From Diogma glabrata (lineage: Eukaryota > Arthropoda > Insecta > Diptera > Cylindrotomidae): a stretch of DNA of 64,000 bases. The stretch is taken from NCBI GenBank assembly GCA_963693315.1, contig OY856187.1, forward strand, positions 116,172,683 through 116,236,682, given 5' to 3'. Positions 1 through 12,165 of this stretch are shown here, piece after piece. The position numbers and the translations under genes were made by a program. Position 1 is the first letter of the stretch; the number at the start of each line of letters is the position of its first letter. The notes under the pieces are model-generated. The model saw only the letters and a program-made list of their open reading frames with translations. It ran no database searches and was not told the DNA's origin.

Positions 1-2888
1 ATCTAAATGAAAGTCATCATTTGGTAACTGGATATGAAAATATTCATTAAACCGATTGAGACGTTCCGGATGTTTGGCTGTTAATGCAGTGTAGAATAAA
101 CTTTCCTACAAACAAGAAAAAATAAATTTTTGAATAATATAACAGGCATTACTTTGAAATACTCTTGAGGTATATCCCAGTAAAACATCAAAGTTATATG
201 AATGATTTTCGATAATTTGTTGCGGAAAATCGGTTAGGATTGGATCAGTTGCATTAACATCTAAAGATTATGTAAGTTAAGTATTTAAAATAATATATTA
301 TTAAGATTTAGTATGAGTATGATTGTACCTTCGATTACAGGAACGTAAAATAGTTTTATCATTCTTTTAACATCAGCTGCATAATGATTTTGGGCTCCTT
401 TAAATAATAACTTATAGTCTGTTGTTTGTAAAAATTCAATAAACTGACTATCGTTATTAATTTCTTGTTGCTGTAATGCTAAAAATAAAAATGCTTAGTT
501 TATCTTTTGTTATTTTTACTAGCTCGATGCCTTTTCTCACAGAAATTGTAAAATAGGCACAGAAAAGTACTAATACCCTAATACCCTACGAGTATGAAAG
601 TTCTAATACCCTAATACCCTACGAGTATGAAAGTTCGTTTTTAGAGTGTTTGTTTGTGTGCGAATTTTACACTGTACTTTTTCTGCGAAGATACTAAAAA
701 TATAAATTTTAATTTCATTTAATTTTTGGAATAATCTTTTATTTTGTAATTTATTTTCATTATAATTAATGTAGGTAGGAATCCCATAGCTTTCGCATTC
801 CTTTCCTAGCCCTTTCGTATCCCTACACACGGTGATATTTTAGAGGTGCTGGCAGATGAACTGTATTCAGTCAACGGTAGCACACAGCACACTAACCCTT
901 AGTTATAAACGAGACTTCATATAACTCTGTATAATAATTAGGGAAGAGTGTGCGTCGCATGAACAAGGAATATGCCACTAACTGAATTATTGGCAACCCA
1001 ATTATAGTGTTTTTTCCGCATATTTTAAAAAAATGGCTTTTTGCCCTTTTATTTTATTTTTAGTTCCTTTATCCTATCAATGAAATATTGGTCTGTGTCA
1101 TATTTTGTTATGTGAAAACTGAGAGGATTTATTCATTCTTTAAAAAAAATTGCATCCATCATCACCTCGACAAAACGCATGTTGTTGTGGGACCTTTGCC
1201 TTGGAAGGTTTTTATGTGTTGTTGTGATACATATTGTAATACCTACTACACAATACATTTTATTTAAAAATACCTTGAATTCTACATAAAGTTTTTATTA
1301 TTTGAATAATAAAACCATTTGAGCAAATGCTGAAGTAACGCCAAGCTATCTACCTTAGCGTATCAGAATTTTTTCATTTTGATTTATATCATGTGCGGTA
1401 AATTTAAATTTCAATGTATGTGAAATAAATTAACTAAACAATTGCTTCTCTAATTTTTTTTCTATTTTTCAAAAATAATAAAAACTGTCATGCTCGATAA
1501 AAAAATGTCATACTTAAGCATACCCTAAAAATCAAGATGGTTCGACCACTGTACTGAATAATATAATTTTAAAGTAAATATTTCGAGTGAAAATCAAATA
1601 AATAAAGGTAAAAATATACTTACCGAATTCAAAAATCTGTTGCTTGTGTGTAACATTGGCAACAACACCCGCACCCAACGCCGACCCACTCTGCAATATA
1701 ACTCGTTGAAACAAATTTTGAGTAAATGGTAAGATTGCTAAAATATTAGTCATAGCAGCACCGGAACTATGTCCACCTATCGTAATTTGCTTTCGATCAC
1801 CACCGAAAGATTCAATATTCTCATTCACCCATTTCAATGCGAGTAATTGATCTTTTAATCCCATATTTCCGGAATAAATATCATCATCTAAATTTAAAAA
1901 TCCAAAAATAGAAAGGCGATAATCAAAAGTAACTAAAATAATATTTTGTTCCATAAAAAAATCTGGACCAAATATATCACTTTCACCAGAACCCTCATAA
2001 TATCCACCTCCATGTGTATAAAACAAAACAGATAAATTTTTTGACGGTGAAATTGCTAGAATTAATAAACATATTATTATTTATATGCAAATAATTTCGT
2101 TATATTTTATTTACTTGGAGTATATACATTTAAATAAAGACAATCTTCATTGCCAATTATATTTTTACTGCTATCAAATTGTGTGCAAACATTTTGAAAG
2201 TTTAATGTAAGCAATGTTTCGTTCCAATTATCAGGTAGTTGTGGAGGCTGAAATATTTTATTTGTTAAGAATATGGTGAATGTTATTAATTGCTATTAAC
2301 CAATAATGATAATGTTATTTTATGTAATATAATATTTCATAAATGCTAATTTTTATTCTCCTTCGTTTTCTTTCAAATATCTATCGGTTTCGATAGATTT
2401 GGTGAAGTTCCAGGATTTATAATAAGTTATGTCAAATTTTGTTTTGCTTTACCACCAGTATTCATCAAATTCTATAGCCAATTATAGATAGTACTAACCG
2501 ATAAACGCTTAATTAATAATTGAAATCCCAAGATGTATATCAAGGCATTTGGATGCGAATTAATTCATTAATTAGCTTTACACAAGCAACGAAAATTAAA
2601 TACTGAATAAAACTTAATAATAAAGGTTTTAATAATAATAATATATAATGAAAAAAAAAACAAATATGATGAAATAGTACTTACTAAAAATCGTAATTTA
2701 CCCAAAGGTGGCTTAGCATATGGAATCCCACGAAACGAGTAGTACTCAATTTCTTTGAAAACAGTGACTTTTTTTTCGCCAAGTATAATACCATTTTTTA
2801 TTTGAACTTTTAAGTTAATGTTACTATCAATCGTTAATGGTTTAATTGCGACTAGAAAAACTACTAAATAACAATGAAATCTTCCCAT
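1..2888 (-). CDS. Carboxylesterase 1, six exons visible, 3' end off the window
   Basis: Type-B carboxylesterase (alpha/beta hydrolase, COesterase family) that hydrolyses carboxylic esters; the start MGRFHCYLVVFLVAIKPL looks like a signal peptide, so it probably acts in the secretory path or outside the cell. Exons on the minus strand, all with GT..AG borders and matching phases: 2685-2888, 2115-2247, 1624-2055, 329-478, 163-260 and 1-105 (continuing). Family marks in order: SFRGIPYAKPPLGKLRF, EDCLYLNVYTP, the oxyanion segment HGGG, the nucleophile elbow GHSSG, and GYTSRES, whose E is the likely acidic member of the triad. The catalytic His lies in exons outside the window. I start at the ATG at 2888 because the signal peptide follows at once. 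No stop or frameshift is seen. The subfamily (juvenile-hormone esterase, alpha-esterase or other) cannot be set from this part. Confidence 0.5.
479..1623 (-). other. Long intron 3 of carboxylesterase 1
   Basis: A 1145-bp intron, much longer than the other introns of this gene. It holds a 33-bp unit repeated twice in tandem (570-602 and 603-635), each unit with two copies of CTAATACC. Nothing else in it is recognisable as coding. Confidence 0.5.
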
Positions 2889-3800
2889 ATTTAAAACATG
2901 AACATATTTTACGGAGCAAGAGCGACTTAATGTACGTTGATTAATAGATCAGGATAAACTAAAAAGACCAAAAAACAAATTAGATAATTATCAGAAATAT
3001 GTTACCAAATATTTTCTTGCGAAATATGCATATTTTTAGAGAAATCAAATGAGTGTTGTTTTGTTAAAAGTAATATTGATGCAAATGGTTTAAATAAATA
3101 AAATTTCAACAATACAGCACACATTGCTATAGGTCAGTGTTGCATTTATATTTTACAGTGTCGTCCAATATAAGTTTTCATTTTAGATTTATTTAAACAC
3201 TTTTTAGTTAAACATTGGCCTAAGATACCTGTGAACCGAATTTGGAGGTAATAGTTCAGGTAGTTTATGGAATATCTAGTATCTTTTCCACAGTCAGACA
3301 GATAAACACACACACACGAACAGGATTGCAATCGCATAAAATATCTCTACAGCTTTCGCTAATATTACAGAGTATAACAAAACAAAAGAAAAATAAAGGT
3401 ATTGGCCTATGATACCTTTGTGCCAAAGTTGGGGTCCATAGGTCAAGTTTTTGACCTCCATATCTCAGATCATTAACTTGATAATGTTCGAAATCAATGA
3501 AATAACATTATTCTTGTGTACCAAATTTGGGGTCAATAGGTCAAGAAATTTCACAGGTCACAGACATACAAACGTACATTTTTGGACTTCCCCATACCTC
3601 GTGTCAAAATTAACAAGTATTGTATTGTCCTAAGATACCTGTGTACCAAATTTGTGATCAAAATTCAAAAGGTCAAGTATAGTTTCTGAAATATCTTTTC
3701 CGCGGCCAGACAAACACACACACACACACACACCCAATGACAGAATTGCAATCGCCCTTTCTCTATAGCTTTCTATAGTTAATAATTCGCTCAATTTCAT
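2889..3800. repeat. Upstream of esterase 1: diverged direct repeats with CA runs
   Basis: The 5' flank of esterase 1 shows no clear TATA box. From about 3130 two or three diverged direct copies of a unit of roughly 200 to 400 bp follow. Each has a phrase near TAAGATACCTGTG, then CTTTTCC, GCCAGAC or GTCAGAC, a CA run, and ATTGCAATCGC. The copies differ by many substitutions, so this is an old repeat of unknown class. Confidence 0.5.
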
Positions 3801-4614
3801 CTTTTACGTTATAGTCAGGCTCGTGACTTACATAAAACATAATACTAAAGATTTAAAGATGTTTTTGGTATTCAAAGCTGATTTCTTACATTTCTTAAGG
3901 CTACAAAGCAAATAATAGCAAATTAAAGCAAAAATGTATTATTATTATTAACAGAATTATTGAACTCTAATTAAAATTTTGTGTATTTTTAGACATTTAT
4001 ATAGTATAGCGGTTGAGAAAACTACGGTCAGTTTGTCCTCCATATGGCATCGCAGTCGGAGCAAGATAATTGGTAGACACCAGACTTGGAAGTTTGTTAT
4101 TGTGTAAGTTTGTTATTTACTAGAAGGTTTTGGATTTAATTGACTTCACGTTTACTGTTGAAGGTGCTAATTGCTGAACAGCCGGAATCTCTATAAACAT
4201 GCCGAAATCTAAATTAAAAGTTTTATCAACATTTTTGAACTTTTCCATATAGTTGTTGTTTGAGCGCGATAATTTCAACTGATTATCGCATCTTTGGCAT
4301 ATCTTGGCAACGTATAATTGTTACCTGATAATTTTAATACGAAAAGTTTTTAAATTTCTTGACCACAAATTCCTTGTCAATGCATAGATTTGACATGGCG
4401 TAAATATTTTCTATTTACATAATTCTAAATATTTCTATACTGATAATTATATATATTATTCACATCATTTATGCGATTCAGTACAATTTAATTGTACTGT
4501 TTTTCAAGGTTAACTAAATGGTAATAGAAGTAAATTATTTGACGTCATCATCAAATTGATTAACTTACATATGAAAATTACAATTTGTTTGATAGTTGTT
4601 TTTATAAATTATAA
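3801..4614. other. No gene seen
   Basis: AT-rich sequence with no convincing coding stretch. The 5' part of a BEL/Pao LTR may begin in here, but I cannot find its TG border. Confidence 0.5.
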
Positions 4615-4971
4615 TAAAAATAAAAATTACTCTTTAATTAGAAACCAACAGAAATACTCATATTTTATTTTTTGTGATTAATAAAACATCAACTAATAAA
4701 ACATCAAACGATTCGAGAGTCAACATTTGCTCCTTCGAGATAAAGAAGACACCGCACCAGTGGATCTACATCATCATTTGATCATCATAAACATTCGGTC
4801 TTTCAAACCGTCATCACTGGGTTTTCAAAACATCAATAAAGCTTAAGCAGCGATCATCAACATCAAGACGCAGCTACGTATTGTAATCTAAGCTACGTAT
4901 AACTACATAAACATTTGGTTTGTTCAAACCAGTCTTAAAAAACATCAAGAACAAAACACTAATTTTAAAAT

Positions 4972-5967
4972 ATGGCGGATTACCAATTCTTGGTTCAAGC
5001 ACAGACAGAAATTTCGCAAAGACTGAAAACTGTGCAAAGGAACACCAAAAAGGATGGCAAGGAGCGCAAAACAACCAATGAATATTTTAAAAAACGCCTG
5101 GCAGAGATCCACACACTTTGGGCACAATTCAAAGCTAACGACAATAAACTGCAAGCCTTTTTTGAGCAAACTAAGGAAGAGTCTTACTGGAAATTAATAG
5201 AAGAATTGTATATAATTAAAAATGATTTCCAATCGTGTCTGGAGCAAGAAATTCAAAATATGAAAACAGCAGCACAGCCACAATACAACTCAATACCTGC
5301 AGAAACAGCACCTACGCCAGATCAAGATCATCTAATACCGAAACCAAACACAGCGGCTCTGATACAAAAACAGAGGATCAGAGCAAAAGAATTGTTGCGG
5401 AACATAAAAACCATTAAAGATGACACATAAGCAAACACCAGAACAAAGTCATATTATGATCAGAAGATTAAATATCTCACTCGCAAATGGGAAAATATAT
5501 CCATTCTTCATGAAGACATCATCGTGGAAGACATTGACCAGATCTACAACCAAGAATTCGAATACTGGGAAAGTGAGTTTTTCGATATAACACAAGCAAT
5601 GGAAGAAGAAATCGAAAAATTAGGAAAATCTATGTTTCACGCAACACAAGTTCAGCCGAGAATTCAAACGCCAGCAATAACAATTCCTACGTTCAATGGA
5701 AACTATTTACAATGGACAACATTTAGAGACATTTTTACACAAGTGATACATGATAGTCAAGAAATTGGAAATGCCACAAAAATGCACCATCTAAAAACGC
5801 ATGTAATAGATCAAGCAGCTGATTTGTTAAAACACTTCACCACATCAGAAGACAACTACCGAACAGCATGGGCAACACTTAACGTAAGATATAACAACAA
5901 GCGAATATTAGTCTTATCACACATCAAGAGACTATTAAATTTCGGAACAATCCAAAATGAAGCATCA
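4972..5967 (+). pseudogene. BEL/Pao Gag, one in-frame stop, 3' truncated
   Basis: The reading frame opens at ATG 4972 and stays the same across a single TAA at 5428-5430, then runs to about 5967, where it meets foreign sequence. The first half is charged and helical (about residues 1-150). After the stop comes a segment matching the DUF1759 region of BEL/Pao Gag: the phrases IPTFNGNYLQW, HLKTHV and RYNNKR are diagnostic. With one stop as the only internal lesion, gag is fairly young. The last seven residues of the open frame come from the adjoining fold-back end, not from gag. Confidence 0.5.
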
Positions 5968-6034
5968 AATCCTTTACCCAGACTGAAGTCTTGATATTTC
6001 AGAGCTGTGAGATTTCAGCCCCTCCATATTTTTC
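5968..6034. repeat. Isolated terminus of fold-back element FB1
   Basis: This 67-bp stretch matches the outermost part of the right end of the FB1 element (ending at 9456), in the same orientation, including AGAGCTGTGAGATTTCAG and CCCCTCCATAT. It is a solo end, not part of the BEL element around it. Confidence 0.5.
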
Positions 6035-6100
6035 TGATTAATAAAACATCAACTAATACAATATCAAACGATTCGAGAGTCAACATTCCTTAAAGCACAT

Positions 6101-6589
6101 AGTTCTTTAACCCAAACTTTAGTTAGCATGGTATCTTTGGAATTGGACGTTAATATATAATTCATCACACAATATAATTTACACTACAAATTTCTAAGTT
6201 TGTGACAGTCAAAGTTTGTGCGATCAACTCGAAACTTGAAACGAATTGTATTCCATTTTGTAAAATAGTATAACTACAGCGAATACAAATATAAGTCGTT
6301 CACTGAACATAATAACTAACTCCACTATTTGAAAAATCTTAAATTTAATAGCGTTTTCGTTTCTCGATTTAAGTTTTGACCTCAGAGCGGGCAAAACTCT
6401 TTCAGTTTTGCATTTTTTTTTGTAGTTTTGCATTTATTTTTTCAGTTTTGCCCTTAAAATACTTGGGAATCGAACAGAAAAAAGTCACATTTTTTATATC
6501 TGTCAAATTTGTTTAACAAAATAAAGGAATTCAATTTTTTAATGTATTTTATTATTTTTAAACTATTTAAATATTTTTATTTAAGAAAA
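6101..6589. other. No gene seen
   Basis: AT-rich spacer between the BEL remnant and FB1. A run of TTTTGCATTT or TTTTGCCC units near 6390-6450 is low-complexity repetition, not coding. Confidence 0.5.
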
Positions 6590-9456
6590 ATATGGAGGGG
6601 CTGAAATCTCACAGCTCTGAGATATCAAGACTTCGGTCTGGGTTAAGGATTTTTATATAGTTTTTGGCAAAAAAATTTAATGAGGACATGGTTTTTAGTT
6701 TTGGGCAGCGATGTATTTCAAACATAACTTTTTGTTAAAGTACATGTATTTTTTATCTCTATTTGGATATGTATTACAAAACTAACACGAAACATCAATA
6801 CGTTGTTCGAAAATTATAACAGATCATAAATTAACATAATTTAGTGAAAATATTATACAATCAGCAAACTACTCAAAATCTCTCCATTTAGCGTTTCGAG
6901 AAAATATTTCAAAATCACAAATTCATATTTCTTTCAAAATTCCAAAAATATTGTAAAAATTAAATAAAATCAAAAATTCAAACAAAATTCTAAAAATATT
7001 TCAAAAATTATTACAAAATCAAAGATTAAAACTTTTTCAAAAACTCTAAAAATATTGCATAAATTATAACTAAATCAAAAATTGAAATTTTTTCCAAAGT
7101 TATAAAAATTATAATATAATCAAAAATTTAAAATTTTTTCAAAATTCTGAAAATATTCCAAAAATTATTACAAAATCAAAAATTGAATCTTTTTTCAAAA
7201 TTCTAAAAATATATATAAAATTCAAAAATTCAATTTTTTTTTTCAAAATTCTAAAAATATTCCAAAAGCTAGAATAAAATCAAAAAATTTAAATTTTTTC
7301 TAAATTTTAATAATATTCCAAAAATTCTTAAATATGCAAAAATTATTACAAAATCAAAAATACAAACTTTTTTCAAAATTCCAAAAATATTTCAAAAACT
7401 ATAACAAATTCAAAAATGTCCATGTCCAAATTCATGTTCAATTACATTTACGTCATAAAAACAGCTACATTTTTTGTCCAAAAAATTGGCTAAAAAAATA
7501 AATAAAATCATTTTTTGACACACTTGACATTATTTTTTTGACAAACTTATAATGCCATAATTCTCTATAATAATAATAAAATTTCATGTCATACAAATTA
7601 TTAATTTTATTTTTTTTTTTTTTATTTGGAGGCAACTTGATGGTAGGGATTTGTATGTGAGATCAAAAACTAGATTATTGCATTATAAGTTTGTCAAAAA
7701 AATGTTGTGAAGTGTGTCAATAGAAAGATTTTTTATTTATATTTTTACCCAATTTTTTGGAAAAAAAATAAAATGAATTATTTGTTTGAAATGAAGTTTT
7801 ATTATTATTATTGAGAATTATGGCATTATAAGTTTCTCAAAAAAATGTTGTCAAGTGTGTCAAAATAAAGATTTTTATTTATTTTTTTACCCAATTTTTT
7901 GGCAAAAAATTAAACTAATTATTTGTATGACATGAAATTTTATTATTATTATTGAGCATTTTCAAAGAGAATTACGACATTTGTTTGTCAAAAAAATGTT
8001 GTCAAGTGTGTCAAAATAAAGATTTTTTTATTTATTTTTTCACCCAATTTTTTGGAAAAAAATAAAATGAATCATTTGTTTGAAATGAAATTTTATTATT
8101 ATAATTGAGAATTATGGCATTATAAGTTTGTCAAAAAAATGTTGTCAAGTGTGTCAAAATAAAGATTTTTATTTATTTTTTTACCCAATTTCTTGGCAAA
8201 AAATAAAATTAATAATTTGTATGACATGAAATTTTATTATTATTATAGAGAATTATGGCATTATAAGTTTGTCAAAAAAATAATGTCATGTGTGTCAAAA
8301 ATGATTTCATTTATTTTTTTAGCCAATTTTTTGGAAAAAAAATGTAGCTGTTTTTATGACGTAAATGTAATTGAACATGAATTTGGACATGGACATTTTT
8401 GAATTTGTTATAGTTTTTGAAATATTTTTGGAATTTTGAAAAAAGTTTGTATTTTTGATTTTGTAATAATTTTTGCATATTTAAGAATTTAAGAAATTTA
8501 AATTTTTTGATTTTATTCTAGTTTTTGGAATATTTTTAGAATTTTGAAAAAAAAATTGAATTTTTGAATTTTATATATATTTTTAGAATTTTGAAAAAAG
8601 ATTCAATTTTTGATTTTGTAATGATTTTTGGAATATTTTCAGATATTGTTATAATTTTTGCAATATTTTTGGAATTTTGGAAAAAGTTTAAATTTTTGAA
8701 TTTTTAAGAATTTTTGGAAAATTATTAATATCTAGAAAAAGTTTAAATTTTTGATTTTATTCTAATTTTTGGAATATTTTTAGAATTTCGGAAAGAAAAA
8801 ATTTAATTTTTGAATTTTATATATATTATTCGAATTTTGAAAAAAGTTTCAATTTTTGATTTTGTAAGAATTTTTGGAATATTTTTAGAACTTTGAAAAA
8901 ATTTTAAATTTTTAATTATATTATAATAATTAAACTATGGAAAAAGTTTCAATATTTGATTTTGTTATAATTTATGCAATATTTTTAGAGTTTTTGAAAA
9001 AGATTTAATCTTTGATTTTGTAATAATTTTTGAAATATTTTTAGAGTTTAATTTGAAAAAATTTTGAATTTTTGATTTTATTTAATTTTCACAACATTTT
9101 TGGAATTTTGAATGAAATATGAATTTGTGATTTTGAAATATTTTCTCGAAACGCTAAATGGAGAGGTTTTGAGTAGTTTGCTGATTGTATAATCTTTTCA
9201 CTAAATTATGTTAATTTATGATCTGTTATAAATTTCCGACAACGTTTTGATGTTTCGTGTTAGTTTTGTAATTAATTTCTAAACCGAGATAAAAAAATAC
9301 TTGTACTTTAACAAAGAGTTATGTTTGATATACATCGCTGCTCAAAACTAAAAACCATGTCCTCATAAAAGTTTTTTGCCGAAAACTATATCAAAATCCT
9401 TAACCCAGACCGAAGTCTTGATATCTCAGAGCTGTGAGATTTCAGCCCCTCCATAT
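6590..9456. mobile_element. FB1: 2.9 kb fold-back element with kilobase inverted arms
   Basis: Left and right ends are inverted copies: ATATGGAGGGGCTGAAATC at 6590 and GATTTCAGCCCCTCCATAT ending at 9456. Homology continues inward for about 1 kb on each side, to roughly 7610 on the left and 8195 on the right. The arms (6890-7420 and 8400-9140) are built from many imperfect short units of the type CAAAAATT..TTTTCAAAATTCTAAAAATATT. The loop and inner arms hold about five imperfect copies of a unit near 140 bp, with phrases GTTGTCAAGTGTGTCAAA and TTTACCCAATTTTTTGG. This design, tandem monomers inside long inverted arms, is that of insect fold-back elements. No transposase is encoded and no target-site duplication is obvious. 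Confidence 0.5.
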
Positions 9457-9524
9457 CTTGTATACTATATTAATAGCGTTTTCGATTCTACAAAAAAATG
9501 TGATATTTTTTGCACTTTTTTTTC

Positions 9525-9887
9525 AAAGAAAAACCTAAACTAGAAGAATGCACTGGCATTTATCAAATAAATTGTGATTCCTGTGATAAATTTTATATTG
9601 GCCAAACAGGTAGAAAATTCATCACCAGATTTTCAGAACATTTACCTAAACGAAAAAACATTCAAAATATAAAATCTATTTTTGCTTAACATCTAGTCGA
9701 TGAAAATCATTCATATACAAGTTTTGAAAATAATTTTGAAGTTTTACATTTTTGTAACAAAGGTCCTCTCATGGATTCAATGGAAGAGTTTGAAATATAT
9801 AAAGCTACTAAGAAGTCACCATTTTTAATTTTGAATGAACAACTATCATGTTGTTCAAATATTTTGTACAATTTAATTATAAATTAA
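9525..9887 (+). pseudogene. GIY-YIG endonuclease domain of a Penelope-like element
   Basis: Open frame with one internal stop (TAA 9687-9689) ending at TAA 9885-9887. It begins with ECTGIYQINC, then CDKFYIGQTGRKF, the GIY..YIG core with the paired cysteines typical of the endonuclease carried at the C-terminus of Penelope-like retroelements. The reverse transcriptase expected upstream is absent; FB1 ends 68 bp before. A dead 3' fragment. Confidence 0.5.
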
Positions 9888-9969
9888 TATTTTTCTTTAT
9901 TTCTTTGGTATTGCAATACAATTTTCAATATGTAATCATAGATGAAAAATTCAACTTAAGTAAATACGA

Positions 9970-10222
9970 AAAATGATGAAGTTTCAATTTAGAAATTATC
10001 TGAACATCAAAATTAAAATATGTTTCGTCATCGCCGCTTTGGCTAAGTTGTGTAAGACACATAGTATTTGAACAATGTGTCTCTGATGAATGTAGTTCGA
10101 ATCCTAACACGAAACACAACAAAATTTTTTCTAAAGGAATTTTAGAGAAAATGAAAAGTTATTTCGAATTGCAAAATTCAAGTGATTTCCAATATGTACT
10201 TAAGCTTAATTGTTCACAAAAA
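9970..10222 (+). repeat. SINE-1 copy A (tRNA-derived)
   Basis: About 250 bp starting near GATGAAGTTTCAATTTAG. It has an A-box-like TTGGCTAAGTTG near 10036, a B box GTTCGAATCC near 10097, and a tail with ATTTCGAATTGCAAAATTC and TTAAGCTTAATTG. The same unit occurs at 60777 (same strand) and, more diverged, at 47831-48050 and 53915-54120 (minus strand). Copy A keeps the uninterrupted site that carries a MITE in copy D. Confidence 0.5.
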
Positions 10223-10448
10223 CCAATCCGATTTTTCTTTATTGTTTTTGTTCTTATCATATTTTACAATTTTTATTTTAAAAATTTTTTATGTTTAATT
10301 TAGTATGCATATTTTTAGAAACAAACAAATTTTCAAATAACATTGTCATAAATAAATTTATAATATAATAGCCGTAAGTCTATCCTTCTATACGAGCGCA
10401 ACGGCAACCTTATCTATCCTTTAGTCTATAGTTCAAATATAGTTCAAA
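10223..10448. other. No gene seen
   Basis: AT-rich spacer, nothing recognised. Confidence 0.5.
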
Positions 10449-11230
10449 TTGGTATATGGGTACCGCGCTCGACTGATGATCTATAGATTGAAAATTCGAA
10501 ACCTGATTGTTGCACACTTTTTATTTTTTTTTTTAAATAACATTAAAATTATTGTTTTTTTACACACTTTCATTTTATTCATATTCATACATACATTTCG
10601 TTTTACGATAATGCAGTTTTTAAATTTTTATTTTAAATAACATAGAAATTGTTTTTTTTTATTCATAAATTCATCATTTTCTTTAAATAACTTTAAAATT
10701 ATTGTGCTTTTTTATTTTATTATTCATGAATGAATTCATATAAATAAATAATTCATATATAAATAAAACTTATATAAAATTTTGTTTTTGTATACTTAGA
10801 ATTATCGGTAAAGTAGTTCTTTAAAGTTAGTTAAAAAGTTAAGTTGTCTTTTGCCATAATTTGTTCAAGTTAAAATCATTAAAATCATTTCGATATTTAC
10901 ATTTCGATATTAAGAATAACAACAACTACTATAAATAACATTAAAATTATTGTTTTTTTACACACTTTTATTTTATTCATACATACATTTCGTTTTACGA
11001 TAGTGCAATTTGATCGATAATGCAGTTTTCATAGCATTTTATTGCACTGTCATTTCCCGTTTCGTTCAAATTATTATATAATTTCGATATTAACAAGAAA
11101 ATTAATTAGTTTTTTGACAGGCAGTGCTAAAAATCATATAATAGTGGTTTCCGATAATTATTTGCCATAATTTCATTACTGTGAACTAAATTAAGGAAAA
11201 ACAAAAACTACTATTTGAGTATGTATTTCT
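10449..11230 (+). repeat. tRNA-headed repeat family 2, two partial copies
   Basis: At 10449-10515 lies a tRNA-like head: GGTACCGCGCTCGACTGAT followed by AAAATTCGAAACCTG, which resemble A and B boxes. A body rich in T runs follows (AACATTAAAATTATTG, CATTTCGTTTTACGATA). The body recurs at 10930-11230 without the head, and again in the copy starting near 11850. Together these suggest a second SINE-like family, but the pieces are diverged and borders are uncertain. Confidence 0.5.
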
Positions 11231-11849
11231 CTTGCAATATAACAGCTTTATCATAAAAGATCGTGTGACGTCATTTTGTTTAGTTATGAATGCAATCATT
11301 ATAGAATGCATTCAGGGGATTTTATTTTTTTTAATTTAATTAAGTTACATAATACATCTATTTATAATTTTTGTTGATGTTTTATTAATAAAACCTTTTT
11401 TATTTTGAATTAGTCACAAGATATGTAATATTTATTATGAAAAATAGATCGAATTTTTTTTAAAGGAATAATAACCTTTTTTTAAAGGAATAATTTTTAC
11501 ATTAAATAGTAAAGTTGGTAGATGGTTTTTATAATAAGTTTATTAAAAAAGAAAAGAGGAAACAAATTGATGAAAGTACATGATTAAAGGTCTATTTCCT
11601 CACTTTTTGACACAACATTTCGTAAAATACTAGCGCTATTATGGCAGGACCAGAACCAGAAAATTGTTCTATAGTACAGCGAACATAACAGCATAGAAAA
11701 ATATAGATTTTTAACAATTTTTAAAACAATGTAGGTTGAAAACATTTGATATTTTTGGGACAAAAAACAGTTTGTGTTATAATATACATTTTCAAACATT
11801 TAATAATTTAAACCGATTTAATAAAATGAACTTTAAGAAACTCAGTACG
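11231..11849. other. No gene seen
   Basis: AT-rich sequence; short open frames here have no recognisable motif. Confidence 0.5.
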
Positions 11850-12165
11850 AAATTTCGTTGTCATTGCCGATGTAGGGGGTTGTGAGAAAGGTTCGGAGCT
11901 CAACGCGAACCCTATATTTAATTTTTATTGTTTTGGTTTATTTTTTATATAGAACATAAAAATTATTCCTTTTTATTCATAAAAATTCCATTTACGGCAT
12001 TTAAATTTTTCGATAATGTAGTTTTTCAAAACAGCTCTAATTGTCTTTTAGCCATTTCGTTCAAATTTATATCGTTGCGATATTAATAAGAAAATTAATT
12101 ATTTATATGACAGATAGTGCTAAAAATCATAGAATATGTTTTTTTCCATCATTATTTTTGCATAG
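11850..12165 (+). repeat. tRNA-headed repeat family 2, third copy
   Basis: The head here carries GTTGTGAGAAAGGTTCGG and CTCAACGCG. A closely similar head lies at 43965-44060, where GTTCAACGC fits the B-box consensus better. The body (CGATAATGTAGTTTTT, ACAGATAGTGCTAAAAATCAT) matches 10930-11230. It runs straight into the tandem duplication that starts at 12166. Confidence 0.5.

Larger units (their letters stand above)
4615..6100 (+). mobile_element. BEL/Pao LTR retrotransposon remnant (LTR edge, leader, gag only)
   Basis: A gag gene (4972 onward) is preceded by a leader. A stretch at 4672-4728 recurs almost unchanged at 6036-6093, which suggests the 3' part of an LTR on both sides. Just after the first copy comes TTTGCTCCTTCGAG, which resembles the segment seen downstream of BEL/Pao LTRs. 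No protease, reverse transcriptase, RNase H or integrase is present. Between gag and the second LTR-like copy lies a 67-bp end of an unrelated fold-back element (5968-6034). The element is a dead deletion derivative. Confidence 0.5.

Noticed and set aside
570..635. Possible CRISPR-like or telomere-like repeat (CTAATACC units)
   Set aside because: Only two 33-bp units in tandem with no spacers; an ordinary short tandem duplication in an intron.
3300..3740. CA runs as a regulatory or Z-DNA element
   Set aside because: They are short and form part of a diverged repeat unit; nothing supports a regulatory role.
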